Below, in pieces: positions 53,647-64,000 of a DNA stretch of 64,000 nucleotides; position 1 is the first letter of the stretch, and every line of letters begins with the position of its first letter. The translations under genes and the position numbers were made by a program. The notes beneath the pieces were generated by a model that made no database searches, was not told the origin of the DNA, and worked only from the letters and a program-made list of their open reading frames with translations. The stretch comes from Alkalihalobacillus bogoriensis ATCC BAA-922 (GTDB lineage Bacteria > Bacillota > Bacilli > Bacillales > Bacillaceae_F): assembly GCF_000621445.1 (NCBI RefSeq), contig NZ_KK211279.1, positions 119,587 through 183,586 on the forward strand, given 5' to 3'.

Positions 53647-54705
53647 TTAGTTCATTGGACTATACACTTCTGATATTTCCCCAGTTTCAAAATCGACCTT
53701 ATAATATCCGCCGCCACCTTGGCGTGAAAAGCTCCCAATTAAAAAGTCATCAAACATATGAAGATCATATAAAATCACTTCTAAGTCATTTTGTTCAGTT
53801 CCATCTGCTTTCACGTAATATAGAGAGCGTGCAGCTTCAGCTTCCACGGCTAAAGAGTAAAAGACATGCCCATTTTTCGCATTATAATAATCAACTACCT
53901 CGTCAACTAGCTGTGTTGATTCTTCCTTTTCTAGGTCATATACATATAACCCATCATTGGTTGGATAGTAAAGATGATATCCATCAAGGATAAGAGGATG
54001 ACGGACACCTTCTACTAGTTTTTCTCTTGTTCCATTTTCTATGTCTTCTATAAAAGCCGCTATTTCCTGTTGAATGACGACTTGGCCTTGATTAAGAGTA
54101 AACGCCACTTCGACAAAATCAGTTTCTACTGTCATTCCCGTTTCAATGTCCAGTTGATATACGACAGTAGGTCCTTCCATAATAATACCAACAAACCAAA
54201 GCATCCCATCTTCATAATGTAACATTTCGACATATCCACTATAAATTTCTTCCGTTTCTTTTGTCTGTAAAGAATAGTGTTCAATCCCGACTGGATGACC
54301 ATTCTCTCTTTTTATGTAATACAGACTATCTTCAATGGCATGAATATCCGAAACTTCAACATCTCCTAGTTTGGTCACTTCCCCAGATGAGAGCTGTAAT
54401 TCATATAATCGATAATCGTCAAATAAATTCGCAAAGTATACCGTCTCCTCAGCAAGAGATATCGTACCACCATTCATGATATTTCCGCTGTAATTCCCCA
54501 CGGTTCTTTCCTCTTGGTCTTCTTCCACTACCTCAACTATTTCCTCTTCTTCTGCCACAATATCTTCTTCTACTTCGTCAGTATCCATTTCTTCTTGTTG
54601 AGGTTGTTCCATGCGCTCATTCGCATTTTGCTCTTCTTCATTTGAACATGCAAATAATAGGAAGAATATTGCCAACACCATGCTGCTTAAACTAATTTTT
54701 TTCAT
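53647..54705 (-). CDS. DUF5050-like beta-propeller lipoprotein
   Basis: A 352-residue lipoprotein with lipobox LLFAC-SN (Cys20), a very acidic, Glu-rich linker (about 22-68), then repeated beta-strand units such as YRLYELQLSSGEVTKL and LYVYDLEKEESTQL. These fit the six-bladed propeller of DUF5050 proteins. Anchored to the outer face of the membrane; the function is unknown. Monocistronic, with its own terminator. Confidence 0.8.
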   Translation of the reverse strand: MKKISLSSMVLAIFFLLFACSNEEEQNANERMEQPQQEEMDTDEVEEDIVAEEEEIVEVVEEDQEERTVGNYSGNIMNGGTISLAEETVYFANLFDDYRLYELQLSSGEVTKLGDVEVSDIHAIEDSLYYIKRENGHPVGIEHYSLQTKETEEIYSGYVEMLHYEDGMLWFVGIIMEGPTVVYQLDIETGMTVETDFVEVAFTLNQGQVVIQQEIAAFIEDIENGTREKLVEGVRHPLILDGYHLYYPTNDGLYVYDLEKEESTQLVDEVVDYYNAKNGHVFYSLAVEAEAARSLYYVKADGTEQNDLEVILYDLHMFDDFLIGSFSRQGGGGYYKVDFETGEISEVYSPMN

Positions 54706-54845
54706 CCTTACCCTCCGTTATAAACGCTATTCTTTGTTTTTCCATAGAAAACAACACTTTTTCTATTTTATTAGAGATAGTTGTATTATCCAAGGGGCCT
54801 TCCTACTTTATTAACCTGTTAATATTTGCCTATTTTTTTATTATA

Positions 54846-54957
54846 AAGAAAAACATGGGATCGACTTTTCTTTTGAAGCGAAGTGCGGAGCCTTAGCTCT
54901 TCTAGAATAAGCATTCAAAGCTTCACTGCTACACAAAAATTTTCATACTATCTTATA
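54846..54957 (+). repeat. Short copy of the dispersed hairpin element
   Basis: AAGAAAAACATGGGATCGAC... GAAGCGAAGTGCGGAGCCTTAGCTC ... GCTTCACTGCTACACAAAAATTTT. Lacks the centre, like the copy at 23.0 kb. Confidence 0.72.
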
Positions 54958-54961
54958 TATC

Positions 54962-54984
54962 AAAAAAAGCACCTAAACAGGTGC
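54962..54984 (-). terminator. Terminator downstream of the YedK gene
   Basis: Stem GCACCT/AGGTGC with a four-base loop and seven Ts on the minus strand. About 240 bases past the YedK stop, beyond the palindromic repeat, so the repeat would be transcribed. Confidence 0.72.
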
Positions 54985-55006
54985 CTCACACAGTATATAT
55001 AAATTC

Positions 55007-55189
55007 ATACGGACATTCGTTCCGCTATTTATTAAAAAATCAATGGTTGCCAGCTGCAACCGGACAGCAGTTCCGTTAACTACGGAAAAAAGCGTGTTAC
55101 CTTTTCTGTTTTCGTGGAATAACGGAACGGATGTCCGTAAGAATTTAAAAAAGGCTCACTTTTTATAAAATAGCGGAATCCATGTCCGA
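55007..55189. repeat. Four-unit composite palindromic repeat
   Basis: Units at 55007 (fwd), 55058 (fwd), 55120 (rev) and 55170 (rev): start spacings 51, 62 and 50. The clearest complete copy of the element; the two halves are inverted copies of each other. Confidence 0.85.
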
Positions 55190-55220
55190 ACCCCGCCTAT
55201 CACACTTCCAGACAAACATC

Positions 55221-55877
55221 TTACGCTAAAGAGCGTATACACTCAACATCATTATGCCGTGGGTTATTCACAAGTGATGATACTTCATACGCATGCATAG
55301 ATTTTGCCGAGTATGGTTTAACGATCGATAAAATAGACTGCGGGTCATTAATCGTCGGATTTAACCACGTCTCTCTATCCTCTTCTGCCACAATCACAGG
55401 CATCCGGTCGTGAATGTCACTCATTAGTTCATTTGGTTTTGTCGTAATAATTGTACATGAAACGATTTCCTCATCTCCATGTCTCCACCGGTCCCATAAT
55501 CCCGCTAATGTAAAAACCGAATCATTTACCGTTATCCGATATGGTCGCTTTTCTTCTCCGTTCCGTTTCCACTCATAAAAACCATCGGCAACGATTAAAC
55601 AACGGCGTCTTGCCAACAATCGTTTAAATGCTGGCTTTTCGTGGACAGTTTCTCCCCTGGCATTTATCATCTTATAGCCAATTTTAGGATCTTTTGCCCA
55701 AGACGGAACAAGCCCCCACCGTAAATAGCCTGCCCTTCTCTTTCTCCCATCGGAAATGATACTTAACACAGGCTGAGACGGAGCAATATTATAGCGTGGC
55801 TCATATTCGGCAATTTCGATTTGAAGCATTTGCTCAACTAATTCCAATGGTGTTGCTAATGTAAATCGACCGCACAT
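55221..55877 (-). CDS. SOS-response-associated protein, YedK/HMCES family
   Basis: Crosslinks to abasic sites in single-stranded DNA through an N-terminal cysteine, shielding them. 218 residues from ATG 55877, which makes Cys2 the first residue after Met removal (MCGRFTL), as the chemistry requires. Other conserved parts: WGLVPSWAKDP, NARGET, RRCLIVADGFYEWKR with catalytic Glu, and the DRMPVI His-containing segment. The ribosome site GAGG is better placed for an ATG nine bases upstream (55886), which would bury the cysteine; see findings. Confidence 0.93.
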   Translation of the reverse strand: MCGRFTLATPLELVEQMLQIEIAEYEPRYNIAPSQPVLSIISDGRKRRAGYLRWGLVPSWAKDPKIGYKMINARGETVHEKPAFKRLLARRRCLIVADGFYEWKRNGEEKRPYRITVNDSVFTLAGLWDRWRHGDEEIVSCTIITTKPNELMSDIHDRMPVIVAEEDRETWLNPTINDPQSILSIVKPYSAKSMHAYEVSSLVNNPRHNDVECIRSLA

Positions 55878-55907
55878 TGTATACATACACCGTCCTCTTC
55901 AACAAAC

Positions 55908-57359
55908 TTATAATATCGGAGACAACAATCGAGAAATGGATTCTTTACATTTTATTACTGTTGACCTTTTTATATATCGCTCAACAGTCAGTTCACTACA
56001 TTCTTCGATATCTTGCCAAAAAATATGCTTTAGACGTGTTGCCACTTTTTCATCATACACTGTGGCATTCACTTCAAAATTAAGTTGAAAACTTCGCATA
56101 TCGATATTTGTTGTTCCTACTGTTGCAACTTCGTTATCGACAACCATTGTTTTTGCATGCAAAAATCCTTTTTCATATAAATAGATTTCCGCGCCATAAC
56201 TTAAAAGCTCACCAACATAAGACCATGTTGCCCAATATACGAAAGGATGATCTGGTTTATTTGGAATCATAATGCGGACTTTTACACCTGAAAGCAATGC
56301 CATTTTACAAGCATCCATAAAGCTAGAATCAGGAATAAAATAAGGAGATTGAATAAAGATTTCTTTCTTTGCTGAGATGATTAGCTTTACATACATATTT
56401 TTTAAATGTTGAGTTCGTGAACTCGGTCCTCCCGCAATGATTTGGACGACACTTTTGCCTGTATGTTGTTCGGTAGGATACGAAAATATCATAGTATTTT
56501 TTGTTTGCTGCTTTGTTGCTTGTTTCCAATCAAGTAAAAAACGACCTTGAATATGGGCAACCGCATCTCCCTTTACTCGAAAATGGGTATCACGCCAATA
56601 TCCAAACTTTTTATGTAATCCTAAATATTCGTCTCCGACATTAAACCCACCGATATAAGCTAATTGTCCATCAATAATACAAAGTTTCCGGTGATTTCGA
56701 TTATTAATCCGAAAATTAACAAGCTTTAGAAACGAAGGGAAGAACACACCCACTTCGCCTCCATTAGCCCGAAGTTCCTTGAAAAAACGTGCAGACAATG
56801 TTCTTGATCCAAATCCATCATAAAGCAAACGTACTTTTACGCCTTCTTTTGCTTTCTTTGTTAATTCATCTCTTAATTGTCTTCCTAGGTTATCTCGCCG
56901 AATAATATAATACTCTATATTGATTTCCTTTTTAGCATTTCTAATATCCTCGAATAATTGAGTGAATTTTTCATTTCCATCTGTAAAAATATCAATGTCA
57001 TTATTTAGCGTCATTAACGCATTGGCAGACATTAAATTCATTTTTATTGAATTTTTATATTTTTGAATAATTGCATGAGAAAATTCCCCATTTGCTAATA
57101 GTTCCCGCTGGTTTGCGACGGTTGACTTTAAATAGTCTTGTTCTTCTTGTGACATATTATAAAAGTTTTTTCGTTTTAATCGTCGACCTAAGAAAATATA
57201 AATGAAAAACCCAAAAACTGGTAGGAAATAAATGACCATTAACCATGCCCAAGTTGAGCCAATATCTCGTCGTTCAATAAAAACGAGAACGATCGCGAAT
57301 AATATATTTAAAAAAATGATAATTGAAACACTTACCGCTATTAAACTGCTCATTTCCAT
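55908..57359 (-). CDS. cls: Cardiolipin synthase
   Basis: Condenses two phosphatidylglycerols into cardiolipin at the membrane. 483 residues: two N-terminal transmembrane helices (about 8-55), then two phospholipase-D domains with HKD motifs HRKLCIIDGQLAYIGGFN and HAKTMVVDNEVATVGTTNID. Typical ClsA length. A GAGGAG lies about 12 bases before the ATG. Confidence 0.94.
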   Translation of the reverse strand: MEMSSLIAVSVSIIIFLNILFAIVLVFIERRDIGSTWAWLMVIYFLPVFGFFIYIFLGRRLKRKNFYNMSQEEQDYLKSTVANQRELLANGEFSHAIIQKYKNSIKMNLMSANALMTLNNDIDIFTDGNEKFTQLFEDIRNAKKEINIEYYIIRRDNLGRQLRDELTKKAKEGVKVRLLYDGFGSRTLSARFFKELRANGGEVGVFFPSFLKLVNFRINNRNHRKLCIIDGQLAYIGGFNVGDEYLGLHKKFGYWRDTHFRVKGDAVAHIQGRFLLDWKQATKQQTKNTMIFSYPTEQHTGKSVVQIIAGGPSSRTQHLKNMYVKLIISAKKEIFIQSPYFIPDSSFMDACKMALLSGVKVRIMIPNKPDHPFVYWATWSYVGELLSYGAEIYLYEKGFLHAKTMVVDNEVATVGTTNIDMRSFQLNFEVNATVYDEKVATRLKHIFWQDIEECSELTVERYIKRSTVIKCKESISRLLSPIL

Positions 57360-57393
57360 AAAAAATAAACTCCTCTTTTCGCTAGCTCCCTTT

Positions 57394-58518
57394 TCATTTT
57401 ACCTGACTGTTTCCTTTAATAAACATCCAGATTCCATCAAACACTTTTGCTTTATAAAAAGAAAGGAATAGGATTAAGAGCACTGGTCCTATAAACAACC
57501 CGATAAATCCGAATAATTGCAATCCGACAAATAATGAAATGAGTGTCGTTAAAGGATTTAAACCTAAGCTAGAAGAAAGGACTTTCGGTTCTGCTACTTG
57601 CCTTAGCGTCACCGTTAATCCATATAAAATCAACAAGCCAAAACCAAGAAATAGATTTCCCGTCACGATACTATAAATCCCCCATGGTACGAGAATAAGC
57701 CCTGTTCCAAGATAAGGTAATAAATCAACAACACCAAGAATTAAGGCGATGGTTAAAGGCTGTTCGACATTTAAAATAAGCAAACCGATAAAGTTAACGA
57801 CCGCGGTCATAGTAATAAGAATAAACTGAGCACGAACAAAACCAAACAGCTTTGATTTTAAATCTTTAAAAATATCACCGATTTGTTTTAACGCTTTTGT
57901 CGGGAGTTTATCCTTCACTGCCTTCATTAAGTCATTCCAGTCCTTACTCATAAAATATAAAGCAAGTATAATAAACACAACAACCGTTAATGTAATCGGC
58001 AAAGCTCCTATAAAATGGGACAAACTGTTGGCGATCGCTTGTCCAGCGTTTGCAAGTAAAGTCGCAAATTGGCCTCCTAACTGTTGAATGCTGTTGCCGA
58101 CTGCGTCACGTTGGGTTTCCTCTAATTCATCAATTAATCCAATCGCCTGTCCCCACAGTGGTAATACCTGTTCATTCACATACATTTGAATATGAATTGA
58201 AATCGTTTCAATATGTTTTGGGACAAGCTGAGACAAATATTGAAAGCCATCAATGAGTTTTATAATAAGAAGGGTTACAGCACTACCGACTAACCCAAAT
58301 AAAAATAAAATTCCCGAAAGAACAGCTAATGTTCTTGGAAACCTCGCTTTTCTTTCCAAAAAATTAGCAACCGGATTAAGCAAAAAAGCAATCATTCCAG
58401 CAATGATAAAAGGATATGTAAGCCAAACAACATAGTAAAAAGCAACCAAGCCAATAATGAACAATGCAACAACAATGAGTAGACGAATAATCATTTGCAA
58501 CACTTTATTTTCCGCCAT
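57394..58518 (-). CDS. ytvI: AI-2E family membrane protein, YtvI-like
   Basis: A 374-residue polytopic membrane protein of the AI-2E/TqsA family with about eight hydrophobic segments in the N-terminal pair and C-terminal six-helix layout, and conserved LVDLLPYLGTG-like and EPKVLSSSLGLNPL segments. It resembles the sporulation integral membrane protein YtvI of Bacillus subtilis in size. The transported ion or solute is unknown. Located 34 bases before cls on the same strand, perhaps co-transcribed. Confidence 0.85.
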   Translation of the reverse strand: MAENKVLQMIIRLLIVVALFIIGLVAFYYVVWLTYPFIIAGMIAFLLNPVANFLERKARFPRTLAVLSGILFLFGLVGSAVTLLIIKLIDGFQYLSQLVPKHIETISIHIQMYVNEQVLPLWGQAIGLIDELEETQRDAVGNSIQQLGGQFATLLANAGQAIANSLSHFIGALPITLTVVVFIILALYFMSKDWNDLMKAVKDKLPTKALKQIGDIFKDLKSKLFGFVRAQFILITMTAVVNFIGLLILNVEQPLTIALILGVVDLLPYLGTGLILVPWGIYSIVTGNLFLGFGLLILYGLTVTLRQVAEPKVLSSSLGLNPLTTLISLFVGLQLFGFIGLFIGPVLLILFLSFYKAKVFDGIWMFIKGNSQVK

Positions 58519-58533
58519 GTTATACCCCTCCGA

Positions 58534-58712
58534 TAAGAAAAACGCGGAGCGTCTTTTCGTTTCAAGCGAAGAGCGGAGCCCTGCCCGCTTTTGACAGTGA
58601 ACCCCAAGTGCTCTTCTTGGGGTGAAACGCGCAGGTGCGCAGCCTTCGCTCTTCTAGAATAAGCTTTCAAAGCCTCACTGCTATACTAAAATTTTTATGC
58701 TTTCTTATCTTT
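58534..58712 (+). repeat. Full-length copy of the dispersed hairpin element
   Basis: About 180 bases, nearly identical to 41253-41432: AAGCGAAGAGCGGAGCCCTGCCCGC, CCCCAAGTGCTCTTCTTGGGG, GCGCAGGTGCGCAGCC, then the common end. It directly precedes the ytvI start and follows the GH36 terminator. Confidence 0.87.
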
Positions 58713-58713
58713 A

Positions 58714-58760
58714 AATCAAAAGACCTCTACCAAGAGGTGAAATACCGATGGTAGAGGTCC
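58714..58760 (-). terminator. Terminator after the GH36 gene
   Basis: Perfect 11-bp stem GACCTCTACCA/TGGTAGAGGTC followed by TTTTGATTT on the minus strand, about 120 bases past the GH36 stop. A second inverted repeat (TATGTTGAA/TTCAACATA, 58806-58838) lies between the two. Confidence 0.72.
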
Positions 58761-58880
58761 AACAAGCACCATTCAACGTTGTTTTCTTCCTCTTTCGTTA
58801 GAGCGTATGTTGAACTGATCATAAATCATTTCAACATAGAAAACAACTATGTTACAATTTCAATTTTATTCAAATTGTCA

Positions 58881-61067
58881 CTATTCGGCTATTAAATGCC
58901 ACATGAAGCTTTTGAAGTCTCCATTCATTAATGGAACATTAATGCCGACATTCATTAATTCATCGCCATAAAAACTTTTTCCTATTGCCTCAATTTTATA
59001 TTTTTTTGAAGGGTTCAAACCTTTCAAACGAACTTTTATTAAAGCATCACTCGGTTCTGCTAACACTTTTACATAGGTTACAACAGCTTCAGACTGGTCT
59101 TCAGACACTGACATCCAAGCCGTATGATTCGATTCAAATGGATTATACAAACGGTAAAACTGTCCAAATTGAATAACGGGTCTAATTTGCTTATAAAACT
59201 CAACTTGTTCTGAAACGGTCTGTTGTTCTTCTTGAGACATCTCCGTCACATCTAATTCATAACCAAAGTTTCCTGACATCGCCACATGTCCTCTAATATC
59301 AAGTGATGTGATTCGTTCTACTTGATGATTTGGAACAGCAGAAACATGTGCCCCCATTGAACTTGTTGGATAAACAAGGCTTGTGCCATATTGGATTTTC
59401 AATCTTGAAATCGCATCTGTATTGTCACTCGTCCACGTCTGTGGCATATAATAAAGAATACCTGGGTCAAAACGACCTCCACCACCAGAGCAGCTTTCAA
59501 ACAAAATATGAGGAAACTTTGTTGTAATTTCATTCATGACGCGATACACACCTAGCATATAGCGATGTGCTGTTTCTCTTTGGCGTTCAGGTGGCAATCC
59601 CGCTGAGCCAACTTCTGACATATGACGGTTCATATCCCATTTTACATACGTAATTGGGGCTGCTTCAAGAATAGCGGAAACTCGAGCAATGATTTCATCA
59701 CACACTTCTTTACGGGAGAAATCTAAAATTAATTGCTGTCTGCTTTCAGAACGTCTTCGGTTTGGAACATGGATGCACCAATCCGGATGCTCCCGATACA
59801 AATCACTGTCCACTGAAATCATTTCAGGCTCAAACCATAATCCAAACTCCATCCCTGTTTCTCGAATTTGTTCAGCTAATGACTGTAACCCATTTGGGAG
59901 TTTTCTTTCATCTACGAACCAATCTCCTAATGACGTTGTATCGTTATCACGTTTGCCAAACCAGCCATCATCTAAGACAAATAACTCCATCCCTAGATCT
60001 TTACCACAGAGAGCAATTTCTCGTATTTTTTCTTCATTAAAATTAAAATATGTCGCTTCCCAGTTATTAATTAAAATCGGTCTTTCTTTGTCGCGGAATT
60101 CGCCTCGACATAAACGTGTTCGGTATAACCTGTGGAACGTATGTGACATCGCACCTAATCCATTCGCTGAGTAGACCATGACAACTTCTGGCGCTTGAAA
60201 CGAAGCCCCTGGCTCAAGTAGCCATGAAAAATCAAACGGATTAATACCGACTGTGGCACGAGAATAGCCAAACTGGTCGACTTCAACAGAGCTTAAGAAA
60301 TTTCCACTATACACAAAACTAAATGCAAACACTTCGCCATATTCTTCGTTTGTGTTTTTTTCTACTAGTGCCATAAATGGATTTTGTTGATGACTACTTG
60401 CCCCGCGGCGACTTTCGACTGATTGCATACCTGGACGTAATCCAGTTCTCGCAACATAACGCTCTCTTCCCCATGCTCCTGGCAAACTAATTAAATCGAA
60501 ATCTGACTGGCGGAAATCTACATTAGCACTTGCTACTTTTAATAGTTTTACGTTTTCGTTACCATCATTGATAAAACGAACCGATCTCGTAATCGCATCA
60601 TAATTTTCGAATACCGTGTAACTTAACACCACTTTTAGATTTATTAAATCATCTTTCAACATGATTTCGATCGTTTCTGCCTCATTTTCATCCTCTACAT
60701 ATGTAGCAGGTAAGCCTTCTAATACTTTTTTCCCTTTAAAAATTTCATGTGACTCATACCGTAAATCTGTCACAGTTGAGCCATTTTCTAATTGAATTTG
60801 AAATGCAGGATTGCGATAGTCAGAATGACCGAAAGATGGATATTCCTGAGGAAGCGTATCTAAAGAAAACGTAAGGTCATCTGCTACAGGGTTGGCAGAA
60901 AATGAGCGATTAACAAATCGAAGTTCATTTGAATGATTATACTCGTTTACTTTTTTTCCCCAGTATAAATGACTCAAGTAGCCATCTCGAATAATTTGAA
61001 AAATATAACTCGTATCTTTTGCAGTTAAATGGAATGTTTGTGTTGATTGGTCAAATGTTATAGCCAT
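58881..61067 (-). CDS. GH36 alpha-galactosidase
   Basis: Cytoplasmic alpha-galactosidase of 728 residues, the tetrameric bacterial type. Nucleophile Asp478 in YVKWDMNRHM and acid/base Asp548 in TWTSDNTDAI, the same numbers as in Geobacillus AgaA; ESCSGGGGRFDPG is the other signature. N-terminal beta supersandwich, (beta/alpha)8 barrel, C-terminal beta domain. Starts behind TAGGAGG, 67 bases after the GH2 gene. Acts on melibiose, raffinose or galactomannan side chains; no importer is visible in the window. Confidence 0.96.
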   Translation of the reverse strand: MAITFDQSTQTFHLTAKDTSYIFQIIRDGYLSHLYWGKKVNEYNHSNELRFVNRSFSANPVADDLTFSLDTLPQEYPSFGHSDYRNPAFQIQLENGSTVTDLRYESHEIFKGKKVLEGLPATYVEDENEAETIEIMLKDDLINLKVVLSYTVFENYDAITRSVRFINDGNENVKLLKVASANVDFRQSDFDLISLPGAWGRERYVARTGLRPGMQSVESRRGASSHQQNPFMALVEKNTNEEYGEVFAFSFVYSGNFLSSVEVDQFGYSRATVGINPFDFSWLLEPGASFQAPEVVMVYSANGLGAMSHTFHRLYRTRLCRGEFRDKERPILINNWEATYFNFNEEKIREIALCGKDLGMELFVLDDGWFGKRDNDTTSLGDWFVDERKLPNGLQSLAEQIRETGMEFGLWFEPEMISVDSDLYREHPDWCIHVPNRRRSESRQQLILDFSRKEVCDEIIARVSAILEAAPITYVKWDMNRHMSEVGSAGLPPERQRETAHRYMLGVYRVMNEITTKFPHILFESCSGGGGRFDPGILYYMPQTWTSDNTDAISRLKIQYGTSLVYPTSSMGAHVSAVPNHQVERITSLDIRGHVAMSGNFGYELDVTEMSQEEQQTVSEQVEFYKQIRPVIQFGQFYRLYNPFESNHTAWMSVSEDQSEAVVTYVKVLAEPSDALIKVRLKGLNPSKKYKIEAIGKSFYGDELMNVGINVPLMNGDFKSFMWHLIAE

Positions 61068-61096
61068 AATAACCTCCTATAGTAAAAACAAGTAAT

Positions 61097-61129
61097 GTGC
61101 CAAAAGGTCATAACTAGACCTTTTGGCAC
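61097..61129. terminator. Hairpin between the GH2 and GH36 genes
   Basis: Perfect 13-bp stem GTGCCAAAAGGTC/GACCTTTTGGCAC with a seven-base loop. A T-run follows directly on the plus strand but only after a gap on the minus strand, so on the coding strand it may attenuate or stabilise mRNA rather than stop transcription. Confidence 0.55.
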
Positions 61130-61134
61130 TATTT

Positions 61135-64000
<2,866 letters not shown>

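Noticed and set aside
53547-53993. Plus-strand ORF of 148 codons
   Set aside because: Mostly antisense to the lipoprotein gene and runs through its terminator; His/Gln-rich composition.
59689-60174. Plus-strand ORF of 161 codons
   Set aside because: Lies entirely antisense to the GH36 gene; Ser/Asn/Pro-rich, no homology I recognise.

Overview
The window looks like a chromosomal segment of a low-GC, endospore-forming Bacillaceae, most likely an alkaliphilic soil Bacillus (Halalkalibacter/Alkalihalobacillus type). The basis is strong AAGGAGG-type ribosome sites, frequent TTG starts, orthologues of Bacillus YesLMN, PutBCPR, NupC/Pdp, YtvI, YhgE and class IV PhaRC, and a cellulase with the module order described for the Halalkalibacterium halodurans endoglucanase BhCel5B. 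I see no rRNA, tRNA, CRISPR array, prophage or transposase. Species placement is inference.

Layout. 1-3557: 3'-truncated gene for a large secreted subtilisin-like protease with tandem Ig-like domains. 4158-4670: small secreted NTR-like protein. 4904-10970: proline catabolism and uptake (PutB, PutC, PutP with a tiny coupled membrane protein, regulator PutR). 11101-13957: class IV PHA synthase (PhaR, PhaC) followed by a cytochrome P450. 14091-15765: GntR/FCD regulator and EamA exporter behind a promoter buried in a perfect 46-bp palindrome. 15826-37750: about 22 kb of sugar genes, all on the minus strand: surface-anchored GH5 endoglucanase, GH42 beta-galactosidase, GH95 alpha-L-fucosidase, YesM/YesN two-component system, CUT1 ABC importer without its own ATPase, GH31 alpha-xylosidase, GH1 and GH3 beta-glucosidases, YesL. 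37965-43074: repeat-rich YhgE/Pip membrane protein and a LuxR-type regulator. 43201-46027: a candidate noncoding transcript, then a Fur-box-controlled feoA-feoB unit with a 57-codon Cys-rich gene at its end. 46058-53456: deoxynucleoside salvage (DeoC, Cdd, PunA, DeoB, XapX protein, Pdp, NupC) and a HutC-type GntR regulator. 53647-58518: DUF5050-like lipoprotein, YedK/HMCES, cardiolipin synthase, YtvI. 58881-64000: GH36 alpha-galactosidase and a GH2 beta-galactosidase cut by the right edge.

How the genes work together. The 15.8-37.8 kb cluster supplies one enzyme for each linkage of fucosylated xyloglucan. GH5 cuts the backbone at the cell surface, the importer takes up oligosaccharides, and signal-less GH95, GH42, GH31 and GH1/GH3 enzymes remove Fuc, Gal, Xyl and Glc inside the cell. 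YesMN is the likely inducer sensor, and cre-like sites suggest carbon catabolite control. I read it as a Gram-positive xyloglucan utilisation locus. The nucleoside genes form two transcription units that share an identical 14-bp palindrome, probably the operator of the linked GntR protein.

Two families of intergenic repeats recur. One is a composite palindrome built from ~20-bp TAACGGACA...TCCGCTA units with a fixed fwd-fwd-rev-rev spacing. The other is a 110-180 bp hairpin-forming element, always in the same orientation, with several copies around the sugar cluster. Neither is explained by coding content.
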